Positions 1 through 6,879 of a DNA stretch of 19,535 bases are shown here, one piece after another. The translations under genes and the position numbers were made by a program. Each line of letters opens with the position of its first letter. Within the stretch, counting starts at the first letter, position 1. The DNA is from an uncultured Lentisphaeria bacterium (GTDB taxonomy: Bacteria > Verrucomicrobiota > Lentisphaeria > Victivallales > Victivallaceae): positions 1-19,535 of the forward strand of contig CALABZ010000161.1 of the NCBI GenBank assembly GCA_937888615.1, given 5' to 3'. Below the pieces are notes generated by a model that worked only from the letters and a program-made list of their open reading frames with translations, was not told where the DNA came from and did no database searches.

Positions 1-2
1 AC

Positions 3-554
3 GACGCCTTCACCGCCGATATCCACCGCAAACTGGAATGGGAAATGCAAAACTATGCGCAGGCCATGATCCTGTGGACTCAATCGCAGCTTAAGGATGC
101 CCACCTGAAGTGGCTGGAACACCTGCCGCTGCAGGCCGAGGTCGAAGGTATCCAGTTGATCCACGCATCGCTGGAATGCGTTTCCGGCGAATACTGGCCG
201 TATATCCTGGACAAACGAACCGCGCAGTTTCATTTTTATTTGCAGGAATCGCGGGTGGCTTTCTGCGGACATGTACACATCCCGCTTATTTTTACGGCTT
301 CAAACGGCGCGATCCGAATGGAAATGCTCCGGCGCCGCCGGCTTTCCACCAAGGCAGGCGTCAAGTTCCTGATCAACGGCGGTTCGGTGGGGCAGCCCCG
401 CGACATGGACTGGCGCTCCTCGGCCGTCATTTACAACACTTCCAACGGTTATATCAGCCCGGTCCGCGCCGAATACGACGTGGGAGCGCTTCGCGCCAAA
501 TTCAAACGCCCGGGAATGCCCGATATCAAACCGGAACGAATTTTCCGCGGATAA
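3..554 (+). CDS. YfcE/MJ0936-like metallophosphoesterase, 3' part
   Basis: The reading frame is open from the window edge, so the 5' end lies outside; the first internal ATG, at 45, is not the true start. The visible 183 residues match the C-terminal half of calcineurin-like phosphoesterases of the Metallophos_2/YfcE type. The motif IHASLECVSGEYW resembles the family's 'HGSP...EYL' stretch. GHVHIP is the GH-x-H metal-binding motif. INGGSVGQPRD matches the conserved 'NPGSVGQPRD' loop with G in place of P. These enzymes are cytoplasmic dinuclear-metal phosphodiesterases or phosphatases; related proteins act on diadenosine polyphosphates or on protein phosphates. The N-terminal metal-binding motifs (D-x-H, GD, GNHD) must lie upstream and cannot be checked. 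The substrate cannot be inferred. Confidence 0.85.
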   Translation, partial: DAFTADIHRKLEWEMQNYAQAMILWTQSQLKDAHLKWLEHLPLQAEVEGIQLIHASLECVSGEYWPYILDKRTAQFHFYLQESRVAFCGHVHIPLIFTASNGAIRMEMLRRRRLSTKAGVKFLINGGSVGQPRDMDWRSSAVIYNTSNGYISPVRAEYDVGALRAKFKRPGMPDIKPERIFRG

Positions 555-557
555 TTT

Positions 558-586
558 TTGCTTTTTTCCGCCACGTATGATATATT
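558..586 (+). promoter_or_regulatory. candidate sigma70-type promoter for the DUF3192-like lipoprotein gene
   Basis: A TTGCTT hexamer at 558-563 and a TATATT hexamer at 581-586 are separated by 17 bp, in the short AT-rich gap between the phosphoesterase stop and the lipoprotein start. The -10 matches consensus at five of six positions and the -35 at only three, so this is a plausible but unproven promoter. Confidence 0.35.
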
Positions 587-617
587 ACCGCAAACTGCTT
601 AATTATTGGAAACCGTT

Positions 618-959
618 ATGTCTATGAAAAATGTACTTTTATTGTTCGTCACAGTCTGCCTGACGGTTGTCCTGCAGAGCGGCTGCAACTACTTCACCGC
701 CCGGACCAATCTGGAAAATTCCGCAAAGCTCCGGGTCGGCATGACCAAAACCCAGGTACGCGAAGTCATGGGCGATCCGGTCAGCGACGAAGAATACTGC
801 CGCCCCGATCTCTGGTTCTACTACATCAGTCCACAATGGAATGACGGGCTCACCACCCAGGACGAATGCATGCCGCTGGTATTCAAGGACGGCAAGCTCC
901 TGGGCTGGGGCAACGAGTATTACAACAAGTATTACTATACCTCGCCCGAAAACCGCTGA
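618..959 (+). CDS. small DUF3192/BamE-like lipoprotein
   Basis: This is a 113-residue predicted lipoprotein. I chose ATG 618 because GGA at 608-610 sits at ribosome-binding distance; a TTG at 606 and an ATG at 624 are also in frame. A hydrophobic signal (about residues 5-19) ends in LQSGC, giving a lipobox cysteine at residue 23, although the Q at -3 is atypical. LRVGMTKTQVREVMGDP is the helix-turn of the SmpA/OmlA (BamE-like) fold. The later block DECMPLVFKDGKLLGWG closely matches what I recall of DUF3192 lipoproteins, which share that fold. Its role is unknown; BamE-type domains generally act in outer-membrane protein assembly, but this is not the real BamE. The gene is monocistronic here and ends 9 bp from the convergent gspK. 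Confidence 0.8.
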   Translation: MSMKNVLLLFVTVCLTVVLQSGCNYFTARTNLENSAKLRVGMTKTQVREVMGDPVSDEEYCRPDLWFYYISPQWNDGLTTQDECMPLVFKDGKLLGWGNEYYNKYYYTSPENR

Positions 960-968
960 GGAAGTCCC

Positions 969-1952
969 TTAAAAATTCAGCCACTCCAGGTAACGGATGA
1001 AATAGTCTTCCGGCCCCGCGATCCCACTGACCTGAAATGTACAGGCCAGCCGCGCGGTGGGATAACCGGGATCGGCGGCCCGCTCAATCACGATGGTGTA
1101 ATACTCGGACGGGACCCACGAGAGGTTATTGCGCAGGGTTTGCATAAGCTCTTCATCAAGTTGATCTTCGAAGGTCAGGCGTTCGCGCCGCCAGCGCTCA
1201 CGGGCATTCAGGACCAGCGCCGCCTTGTCCTCATCGAGGTCCGCATAACGGCGCAGGATCGAATAAGGCGCGGTGTAGAAATCGAGGTAATTGGAATTGA
1301 TCCCCGGCAACTGGACGATCGACCAGCGACCCAAACGGTCCAGCGGCAGGGCATCGGTAATGCCGGGTACCCATAACAGTTCCTCACGGAATTCAGGAGT
1401 GCCGTTGCGGGGCAGATTGTTCATGCTCTGGTCTTCGTAACCGCCTTTTTCCTGGCCGTTTTCGCTGATATTGTCGTCTTGATCGACATAGTCATCAATC
1501 AGGGCGGTCAGGGTATCGATTTTCTCCTGGAGTTTATACGGCGGATTCTCGCCGGGGATGAACAGTTGCAGACTGTTCGCGTAGTTGCTCTGCATCGGAA
1601 GCCCCGCCGCACCGTTCAAAATCCGGAATTTGACGGGAGTTCCGTAGTAGTCGATTTCGTGATCGACGCCATCGGGCAGATAGCGGTCGGTGTCGTATTG
1701 GCTGTAATCGGTTTCGGTAGTGCCGGAGGTTTCGACCCCATAGACCTCGCGATCCGCTTCGATCAGAAAAACGATACGGTTGGCACACCCCTCCGCCACG
1801 TAACGCGAGCGGACGATATCGACGGAGGCGGCGACATTGACAGTGCTCATCTGCGAAATCACAGTCATGGCCCCGACCAATACACCGCCGGTGACAATCA
1901 GGCAGAGGACGGCAATCAGCGCCACGCCGCTTTGCTGGGATTTATGGCTCAT
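969..1952 (-). CDS. gspK: type II secretion minor pseudopilin GspK
   Basis: This 327-residue protein is of normal GspK length. The open frame extends further upstream, but ATG 1952 is preferred because GGAGGA lies 9 bases before it and the N-terminus then reads as a prepilin leader. MSHKSQQSG is followed by a hydrophobic helix starting VALIAVLCLIV. The Gly at -1 is present, and the usual Glu at +5 is replaced by Ala, which is a known trait of GspK. The rest is a large globular domain, as expected for the T2SSK family. GspK caps the pseudopilus tip with GspI and GspJ. Its ATG overlaps the gspJ stop (ATGA), implying translational coupling. It is the last gene of the operon. Confidence 0.85.
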   Translation of the reverse strand: MSHKSQQSGVALIAVLCLIVTGGVLVGAMTVISQMSTVNVAASVDIVRSRYVAEGCANRIVFLIEADREVYGVETSGTTETDYSQYDTDRYLPDGVDHEIDYYGTPVKFRILNGAAGLPMQSNYANSLQLFIPGENPPYKLQEKIDTLTALIDDYVDQDDNISENGQEKGGYEDQSMNNLPRNGTPEFREELLWVPGITDALPLDRLGRWSIVQLPGINSNYLDFYTAPYSILRRYADLDEDKAALVLNARERWRRERLTFEDQLDEELMQTLRNNLSWVPSEYYTIVIERAADPGYPTARLACTFQVSGIAGPEDYFIRYLEWLNF

Positions 1953-2605
1953 GATGAAGGTTCCTCCCGGTCGCCGTAAGTTGAATTGCCGCTGGAGCCG
2001 GCGGTGCGGCGCAGCCAGCGTTCTTTGGTGCCGTCCGCCCACTCCACCGTGATCTGAATGGCGAGAGGAATGCCGTTGTGGTCATCCTCGACCCAGGTAT
2101 CGGTCCATTCGATCACACCGTCATTGATTTCCGCGTACTGGAATGAAATCCGGCGAACGCCGGTCGCAATGACTTCCGTATCGTATTTCTGGTCCCCCAT
2201 GGACTTCCACGGCAATAATGGGGTGGAACTGTAGTCGCATTTGAGTTCGTCGCCATCCACGTAAAGACGGATGAACCGCAACGCACCGGTCGATTCGGCA
2301 TACGTGCGGCGCAGGGCCGTCAGAAAAAGTTCGCTGTAGTCGCCGAGAAAGACATATTTGGTTTCGTCCTGGTCGTTCTGCCACGGGAACGGCACCGCGT
2401 TGGCGAAATATCCCTCCGCGATGCGGTCGATGGCCTGATTGCGCCGAAGTTCATTGCCGATCTTCTGCGCCTGCGAATAGCTCCGGTAAAAGATATTCAC
2501 CGAAGTACCGATGAGCAGCCCCACCAACGCCAGAATCGCAATGGCGGCAACCATTTCCACCAGCGAAAAACCTTGTTCTTTGATTGTGTTATTCATCACT
2601 GCCAT
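1949..2605 (-). CDS. gspJ: type II secretion minor pseudopilin GspJ
   Basis: This is a protein of about 218 residues with a class III signal: a short basic leader ending in EQG, then FSLVEM, giving Gly at -1 and Glu at +5, and a hydrophobic helix of about 20 residues. The globular part ends with the antiparallel-strand pattern usual for GspJ, followed by a hydrophilic tail. ATG 2605 is chosen because CGGA precedes it by six bases; ATG 2596 (MNNTIKEQG) is equally possible, and a TTG at 2620 less so. The start lies inside the 3' end of gspI, and the stop overlaps the gspK start, so all three tip pseudopilins are probably translationally coupled. GspJ assembles with GspI and GspK at the pseudopilus tip. 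Confidence 0.8.
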   Translation of the reverse strand: MAVMNNTIKEQGFSLVEMVAAIAILALVGLLIGTSVNIFYRSYSQAQKIGNELRRNQAIDRIAEGYFANAVPFPWQNDQDETKYVFLGDYSELFLTALRRTYAESTGALRFIRLYVDGDELKCDYSSTPLLPWKSMGDQKYDTEVIATGVRRISFQYAEINDGVIEWTDTWVEDDHNGIPLAIQITVEWADGTKERWLRRTAGSSGNSTYGDREEPSS

Positions 2606-2984
2606 ACTTGATCCGGTCAATGGTCAGGCTTTCGACGACCTGGTTATCCTGCGACCTGAAAAGCTCCAGAATCAGGCTCCGCAGCGGCGCCTGGTTCTCC
2701 AACTGGTTCAATTCGTCCGGCAACCCCTGTGCATCCTCGTAACGGAAATTAATGATGTATCCGGGGTAATCGAAAAAATCCGTGGAAATATACGGCGGGT
2801 CCTCCGTTGGCTGAAGCATGTAATACTCGGCGCCCTGCGCCAGCATGTGCATATGCTGCCAGCGGTCGCGGGCCTTCATCAGCCGCCGCTGGGAATTATT
2901 GGAAAGCGTCAGCAGCGCCACCAGGCTCAATCCGAGAATGGCCAGCGACACCACGACTTCGATCAGAGTAAAAGATTTTCTCAT
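2589..2984 (-). CDS. gspI: type II secretion minor pseudopilin GspI
   Basis: This 131-residue protein has a very short leader, MRKS, followed by FTLIEVVVSLAILGL. Size, position between gspH and gspJ, and the VVVSLAILGLSLVALL helix fit GspI, which nucleates the pseudopilus tip. The residue before the predicted cleavage site is Ser4 rather than the near-invariant Gly; Glu at +5 is present. GGAG lies eight bases before the ATG. The ATG overlaps the gspH TGA (ATGA at 2981-2984). It could instead be called a generic prepilin-type protein, but the neighbourhood makes GspI the best name. Confidence 0.8.
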   Translation of the reverse strand: MRKSFTLIEVVVSLAILGLSLVALLTLSNNSQRRLMKARDRWQHMHMLAQGAEYYMLQPTEDPPYISTDFFDYPGYIINFRYEDAQGLPDELNQLENQAPLRSLILELFRSQDNQVVESLTIDRIKYGSDE

Positions 2985-3553
2985 GGTGTGCTCTCCGTGG
3001 TTTCCGTGAGCAGCCCGGTCAGTGGGGAAATCGTAAATTCCTTTTTCAGCGCCCGGTACTGGAGCGTAAATTTATGGCTGCCGGAACCGCTGCCGTCGGG
3101 GTAAAAACGAAAAATTTCCACCCCCTGTCCGTGATCGCCGCTGAATATGCTGTTGTCGGTTTCCAGCTCGTAATCGTCGGGCAGGGTCCAGCTTAGATCG
3201 GCGAAATCGGCCGGTTCGGAGAGTTCCGTTCCGGTGTTATTGCGGTCGGTACTTTTCAGGCGTTCGGGAAGTTCGAGGATATTCATGGAGTCCTCGTCGC
3301 GTTCTTCTTCGGCGGTCGGATCGACGGCGGTGAATTTGCGTTCCGCCTGCTGATAAACAATGGCGCGGTCACGTCCCAGCCCCATGGCTTGAAAACGGGC
3401 CTGTGCCGCGAATGCCTTGAAATCCTGCGCCGCCTGTTCAAAATTGGCGGCATCGCTATTCGAACGAATACTGACCGAGGCGATCCCGACTCCAATGGAG
3501 ATAATCACGATCACCGCAATCAATTCGACCAATGTAAAGCCATGCCGCCTCAT
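2981..3553 (-). CDS. gspH: type II secretion minor pseudopilin GspH
   Basis: This 190-residue prepilin-like protein starts MRRHGFTLVELIAVIVIIS, with Gly at -1, Glu at +5 and the canonical hydrophobic N-helix. The following segment (AAQDFKAFAAQARFQAMGLGR) has the 'alpha-helix with A-rich heptads' typical of GspH/FimT, and a beta-rich C-terminal domain follows. ATG 3553 is chosen over the adjacent in-frame TTG because GGCGGA lies six bases upstream. GspH links the pseudopilus tip complex to the GspG shaft. It lies 18 bp downstream of gspG and overlaps gspI by four bases. Confidence 0.83.
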   Translation of the reverse strand: MRRHGFTLVELIAVIVIISIGVGIASVSIRSNSDAANFEQAAQDFKAFAAQARFQAMGLGRDRAIVYQQAERKFTAVDPTAEEERDEDSMNILELPERLKSTDRNNTGTELSEPADFADLSWTLPDDYELETDNSIFSGDHGQGVEIFRFYPDGSGSGSHKFTLQYRALKKEFTISPLTGLLTETTESTP

Positions 3554-3571
3554 CAATATCCGCCGTTCCGG

Positions 3572-3994
3572 TTATTCCCAACTGTTGATATCGGCGTTTT
3601 CGCCTTCGCCGCTGGGCTGGCCGTCCGAGCCGTAACTGCTCAAGTCATAATCACCGTGTTCGCCGGGACAGATATAAACATATTCATTACCCCACGGATC
3701 TTTCGGCACGTTGGGTTGAATGTAGGGGCCTTTCCATTTTTCACTCTGGCTGACATTTTCCACCAGGGAGCGCAGTCCTTCCGAAGTGTCGGGATATTTG
3801 CCGACTTCGAGGCGATAATCCATCAGGGCCTGTCCGAGCAGTTTGATCTGTGTTTTGGCGGCGCTGATTCGGGCGCTGGTAACGTGCCGGAAATACAGCG
3901 GGGTGGCGACCGAGGCCAGGATCACGAGGATCACAATGACCACGACAAGTTCGGTTAAGGTAAAAAACCTTTTTCTTAAACATTTCTTTTTCAT
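3572..3994 (-). CDS. gspG: type II secretion major pseudopilin GspG
   Basis: This 140-residue protein is the best-conserved pseudopilin here. After the N-helix (FTLTELVVVIVILVILA) it shows the full GspG signature: KGPYI, PKDPWGNEYVY, PG.HGDYDL, SYGSDGQ, and GENADINSW. These include the loop that binds a structural calcium in GspG. The start is well supported by AAGGAG six bases upstream. The leader is MKKKCLRKRF, so the residue before the cleavage site is Phe10, not Gly; Glu at +5 (residue 15) is present. GspG polymerises into the pseudopilus shaft that pushes substrate through the secretin. A 56-bp gap separates it from gspF, longer than most junctions in the operon. Confidence 0.92.
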   Translation of the reverse strand: MKKKCLRKRFFTLTELVVVIVILVILASVATPLYFRHVTSARISAAKTQIKLLGQALMDYRLEVGKYPDTSEGLRSLVENVSQSEKWKGPYIQPNVPKDPWGNEYVYICPGEHGDYDLSSYGSDGQPSGEGENADINSWE

Positions 3995-4050
3995 AATCGA
4001 CTCCTTATGTTAAATTTGACGCTAAAGACATTTAATGCTATTTCAAAGAA

Positions 4051-5247
4051 CTAGACCTTATTCAAGTCCATGATGGCCATGAAGATCGACAATACCACCA
4101 CCAGCACCATGCAGGCCAGGAACACAATCACCACCGGTTCGAACAGACTCAACAGCCGCTTGATCCTGCGCCGGGTGCCGGTTTCCAGATGTTCCGATAC
4201 CCGGGCGAGCATTTCACCGACATAACCGGATTCTTCGCCCACCCGGACTTTGGAGGCCGTTCCCGCCGGGATAAATTCATTGCCGCTGAGCCCGGCGGAA
4301 AGTTTTTCGCCGCCTTTCAGCCGCCCTTCCAGACCGCTGAAACTCTCACGAATCACCTGATTCTGAATCACCTTTACCGCAATTCGCACGGTTTTGATGA
4401 TATCGACATGGTTCATTACCAGAATCGACAGCGTCTGCATGAAACGCTGCATTTCGATTTCCGCCACCAGTTTGCCGAACAGCGGAATCCGCAGGGAAAT
4501 CCGGTTGCGCCATTCGCGGGTTTTGTCCGGACCGGCCCGCAGGCAAACGATCACCAGCGCCGCGCCGCCTATAAACAACAGGATCAGCAACCACATGATA
4601 ATATTGCTCAATGTCAGCAGAAATACCATTGACGGCGGCTGTTCGCGTCCCATATCGACGAAAATCCGGGCAAATTTCGGTACGAACACCGTGAACATCA
4701 AGATGCTCACCATTGTCGTAATCGACAGGATCACCATCGGGTAAATCGAACTGGTGATCAGAAATTCCTTCAACTCTTTGCTTTCATCCATGAATTTGCG
4801 CAGTTCCTCGACCACTTCCGGGAGACTGCCGGTTTCTTCGCCGCTCTCGATCAGATTGGCGTAGTAACCCGGAAAAACCGAACCGTAGGAGCGCACCAGG
4901 TCCGAAAAACGCTTCCCCTCATGAAGCCCCTGCCGGAGCGCCGCCACAAACTGGCGCTGGGACAGCTCGGTACAGCTCTCGGTGATGATCGCCATGGCGC
5001 GTTCCAACGGGATATTGGCGGTCAACAGCGGCGCCAACTGATTGGTGAAATCGTATACGTCGACCTTGGTGCGGCGAAAAAACGATGCCCCGGCCGCCTT
5101 TTCACCATCGGTCTCGCCGCAGAAACGCACCGGGCGCAGGCCGCCGGACCGCAGCTTGCTCAACGCTTCGTTGCTGTTGTCGGCCTCAATGACCACTTCG
5201 TGCGGCGACTGTCCGCCGGCCGCGGCAATGTATTTATAGAGCGGCAC
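4051..5247 (-). CDS. gspF: type II secretion inner-membrane platform protein GspF
   Basis: This 398-residue protein matches the usual GspF length and layout: a short N-terminal part, then two repeated T2SSF domains. Each repeat carries the conserved GE-x-[TS]-G motif (GEETG at about 136 and GEESG at about 337). Membrane helices lie at about 166-188, 211-234 and 369-390. The start is GTG, preceded by GGAG eight bases upstream; an ATG at 5254 is out of frame and too close to the ribosome binding site. GspF is the polytopic core of the assembly platform, contacting the GspE ATPase and GspL. It follows gspE by 15 bp. Confidence 0.93.
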   Translation of the reverse strand: MPLYKYIAAAGGQSPHEVVIEADNSNEALSKLRSGGLRPVRFCGETDGEKAAGASFFRRTKVDVYDFTNQLAPLLTANIPLERAMAIITESCTELSQRQFVAALRQGLHEGKRFSDLVRSYGSVFPGYYANLIESGEETGSLPEVVEELRKFMDESKELKEFLITSSIYPMVILSITTMVSILMFTVFVPKFARIFVDMGREQPPSMVFLLTLSNIIMWLLILLFIGGAALVIVCLRAGPDKTREWRNRISLRIPLFGKLVAEIEMQRFMQTLSILVMNHVDIIKTVRIAVKVIQNQVIRESFSGLEGRLKGGEKLSAGLSGNEFIPAGTASKVRVGEESGYVGEMLARVSEHLETGTRRRIKRLLSLFEPVVIVFLACMVLVVVLSIFMAIMDLNKV

Positions 5248-5262
5248 CGTCCATTCTCCTTA

Positions 5263-6879
5263 TTATTGTTCGGCGGTCGAACGCGCCAGTTCCTCGGCGG
5301 TGGTAATCCCGGCGCGGACCTTGGCATGTCCGTCCTCAAGCAGCGTCACCATGCCATTGACAACGGCGAGTTTTTCGATTTCGGAGCTGGGAAGGTTCTG
5401 ATTGACGGCACGGCGAATCTCGTCGTTCATGCGCAGGAGCTCGAAAATCCCGCAACGACCTTTGAAACCGGTGCCATTGCAAATGCGGCATTTGCCGTGG
5501 ATGGGATCGTGTCCGCTGCCGTCGCAGGACTTGCAGGTTTTACGGACCAGCCGCTGAGACAACACGCCGTACAGGGCTGAAGCCACCAGAAAGCTTTCCA
5601 TGCCCATATCGATAAGGCGGGTTACGGCCCCGACCGCGTCGTTGGTATGCAGAGTGCTGAGGACAAGATGCCCGGTCAGCGCCGCATTGATGGCAATGTC
5701 GGCGGTTTCGCGGTCACGGATTTCACCCACCAGAATGATGTCCGGGTCCTGACGCACAATCGAACGCAGTCCGGAGGCGAAAGTAACGCCGATCTTCGAA
5801 TTCACCTGCATCTGACAGAGGCCGGGGGTCTTATACTCCACCGGGTCCTCAATGGTGATAATCTTCTTGCAATTGTCGTTCAACTGCGAAATAACGCTGT
5901 AAAGCGTGGTGGTTTTGCCGCTGCCGGTAGGCCCCACCACCAGAATCATGCCGTGAGGAATACGGATCAAATCGCGAAACTGCGCCAGGTGCTTGTCGGA
6001 CATGCCGAGGGTTTTCAAATCGAATGTAATCGCTTCACTGTTCAGCAGGCGCAGCACGATGCTTTCACCGGTCAGGATCGGAATGGTGCTGACGCGCATG
6101 TCCAGTTTGGTACGGCCAAGCTGGAAATTGGTACGGCCGTCCTGCGGCAGACGGCTTTCAGCGATGTTCAGACCGGCAATCAGCTTGATGCGCGACGAAA
6201 TCGCAGGAAACTGTGAACGCGGCACGCTCATAATTTCGGACAGCACCCCGTCCACCCGGCACCGTACCGACACCTGATCTTCGCCGGGTTCCACGTGGAT
6301 ATCGCTGGCGCCGAGTTCGATGGCGCGGTTGAAAATATCATTGACCAGACGAACGATCCGGGCCTCGCCGGCCATGGAACGCAACGTATGTTCGTCTTCG
6401 CTGTCGGGCGCGTTTTCGCTGGCCTCGGCTTCCGCCTGACTGCTCCGGCTGAGCAGACGCTCCAGAAAAGTCCGGCGCACAAATGAAAATTCGCATCTCA
6501 GTCCCAGTGCCTGCCGCACCTGAAACACATGTTTGTGAATGTCATACGGGTCGGAAACCAGCATCCGCATGCTCGTATCGTCCCAGTCATAAGGCAAACA
6601 AAGGTTGGTATTCAGGTAATCATGGGACAGGCCGGGATACGGCTCGGGCTGTTCGATTTCCTGTTCATCCGCCGGTTCAATCCCCAATTCGCGCGTGTAA
6701 AGGCAAAGCAGTTCCGGTTCGCTGAACGTTCCGTTTTCGACCAGGCGACGGTCGGCGGCGCGGTTGCCGATTTCGGCGGCCAGTTCAGGATAGTCGGCGG
6801 CCTGCGCGGTCAATACGGCCTGCAGCGACTTGAGCTGTTCACCCAATCGGGAAGAATCTGTGTAAATTGCGGACGACAT
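5263..6879 (-). CDS. gspE: type II secretion assembly ATPase GspE
   Basis: This 538-residue cytoplasmic secretion ATPase has an N-terminal T2SSE domain up to about residue 150. It is followed by SRLPQDGRT (242-250), Walker A GPTGSGKT (316-323), the Asp box around ITIEDPVEY, Walker B IILVGEIRDRETAD (381-394), and the His box LVLSTLHTNDA. The zinc-binding tetracysteine motif is complete (C449, C452, C464, C467), and all catalytic motifs are intact. GspE hydrolyses ATP to drive pseudopilus assembly through GspF and GspL. The similar PilB and TadA ATPases are less likely, given the gene order. The ATG shares its A with the gspD stop codon (TGATG), indicating translational coupling. Confidence 0.96.
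   Translation of the reverse strand: MSSAIYTDSSRLGEQLKSLQAVLTAQAADYPELAAEIGNRAADRRLVENGTFSEPELLCLYTRELGIEPADEQEIEQPEPYPGLSHDYLNTNLCLPYDWDDTSMRMLVSDPYDIHKHVFQVRQALGLRCEFSFVRRTFLERLLSRSSQAEAEASENAPDSEDEHTLRSMAGEARIVRLVNDIFNRAIELGASDIHVEPGEDQVSVRCRVDGVLSEIMSVPRSQFPAISSRIKLIAGLNIAESRLPQDGRTNFQLGRTKLDMRVSTIPILTGESIVLRLLNSEAITFDLKTLGMSDKHLAQFRDLIRIPHGMILVVGPTGSGKTTTLYSVISQLNDNCKKIITIEDPVEYKTPGLCQMQVNSKIGVTFASGLRSIVRQDPDIILVGEIRDRETADIAINAALTGHLVLSTLHTNDAVGAVTRLIDMGMESFLVASALYGVLSQRLVRKTCKSCDGSGHDPIHGKCRICNGTGFKGRCGIFELLRMNDEIRRAVNQNLPSSEIEKLAVVNGMVTLLEDGHAKVRAGITTAEELARSTAEQ

Noticed and set aside
110..580. A long plus-strand open frame inside the phosphoesterase gene
   Set aside because: It overlaps the phosphoesterase in another frame, gives an Arg/Pro/Gly-rich translation with no domain, and the true frame has clear family motifs.
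1479..1979. Plus-strand open frame of 166 codons opposite gspK
   Set aside because: It is antisense to a well-supported pseudopilin gene, and its translation shows no recognisable motif.
3995..4050. Possible riboswitch or attenuator between gspF and gspG
   Set aside because: The 56-bp gap shows only a good ribosome binding site and no convincing stem-loop.
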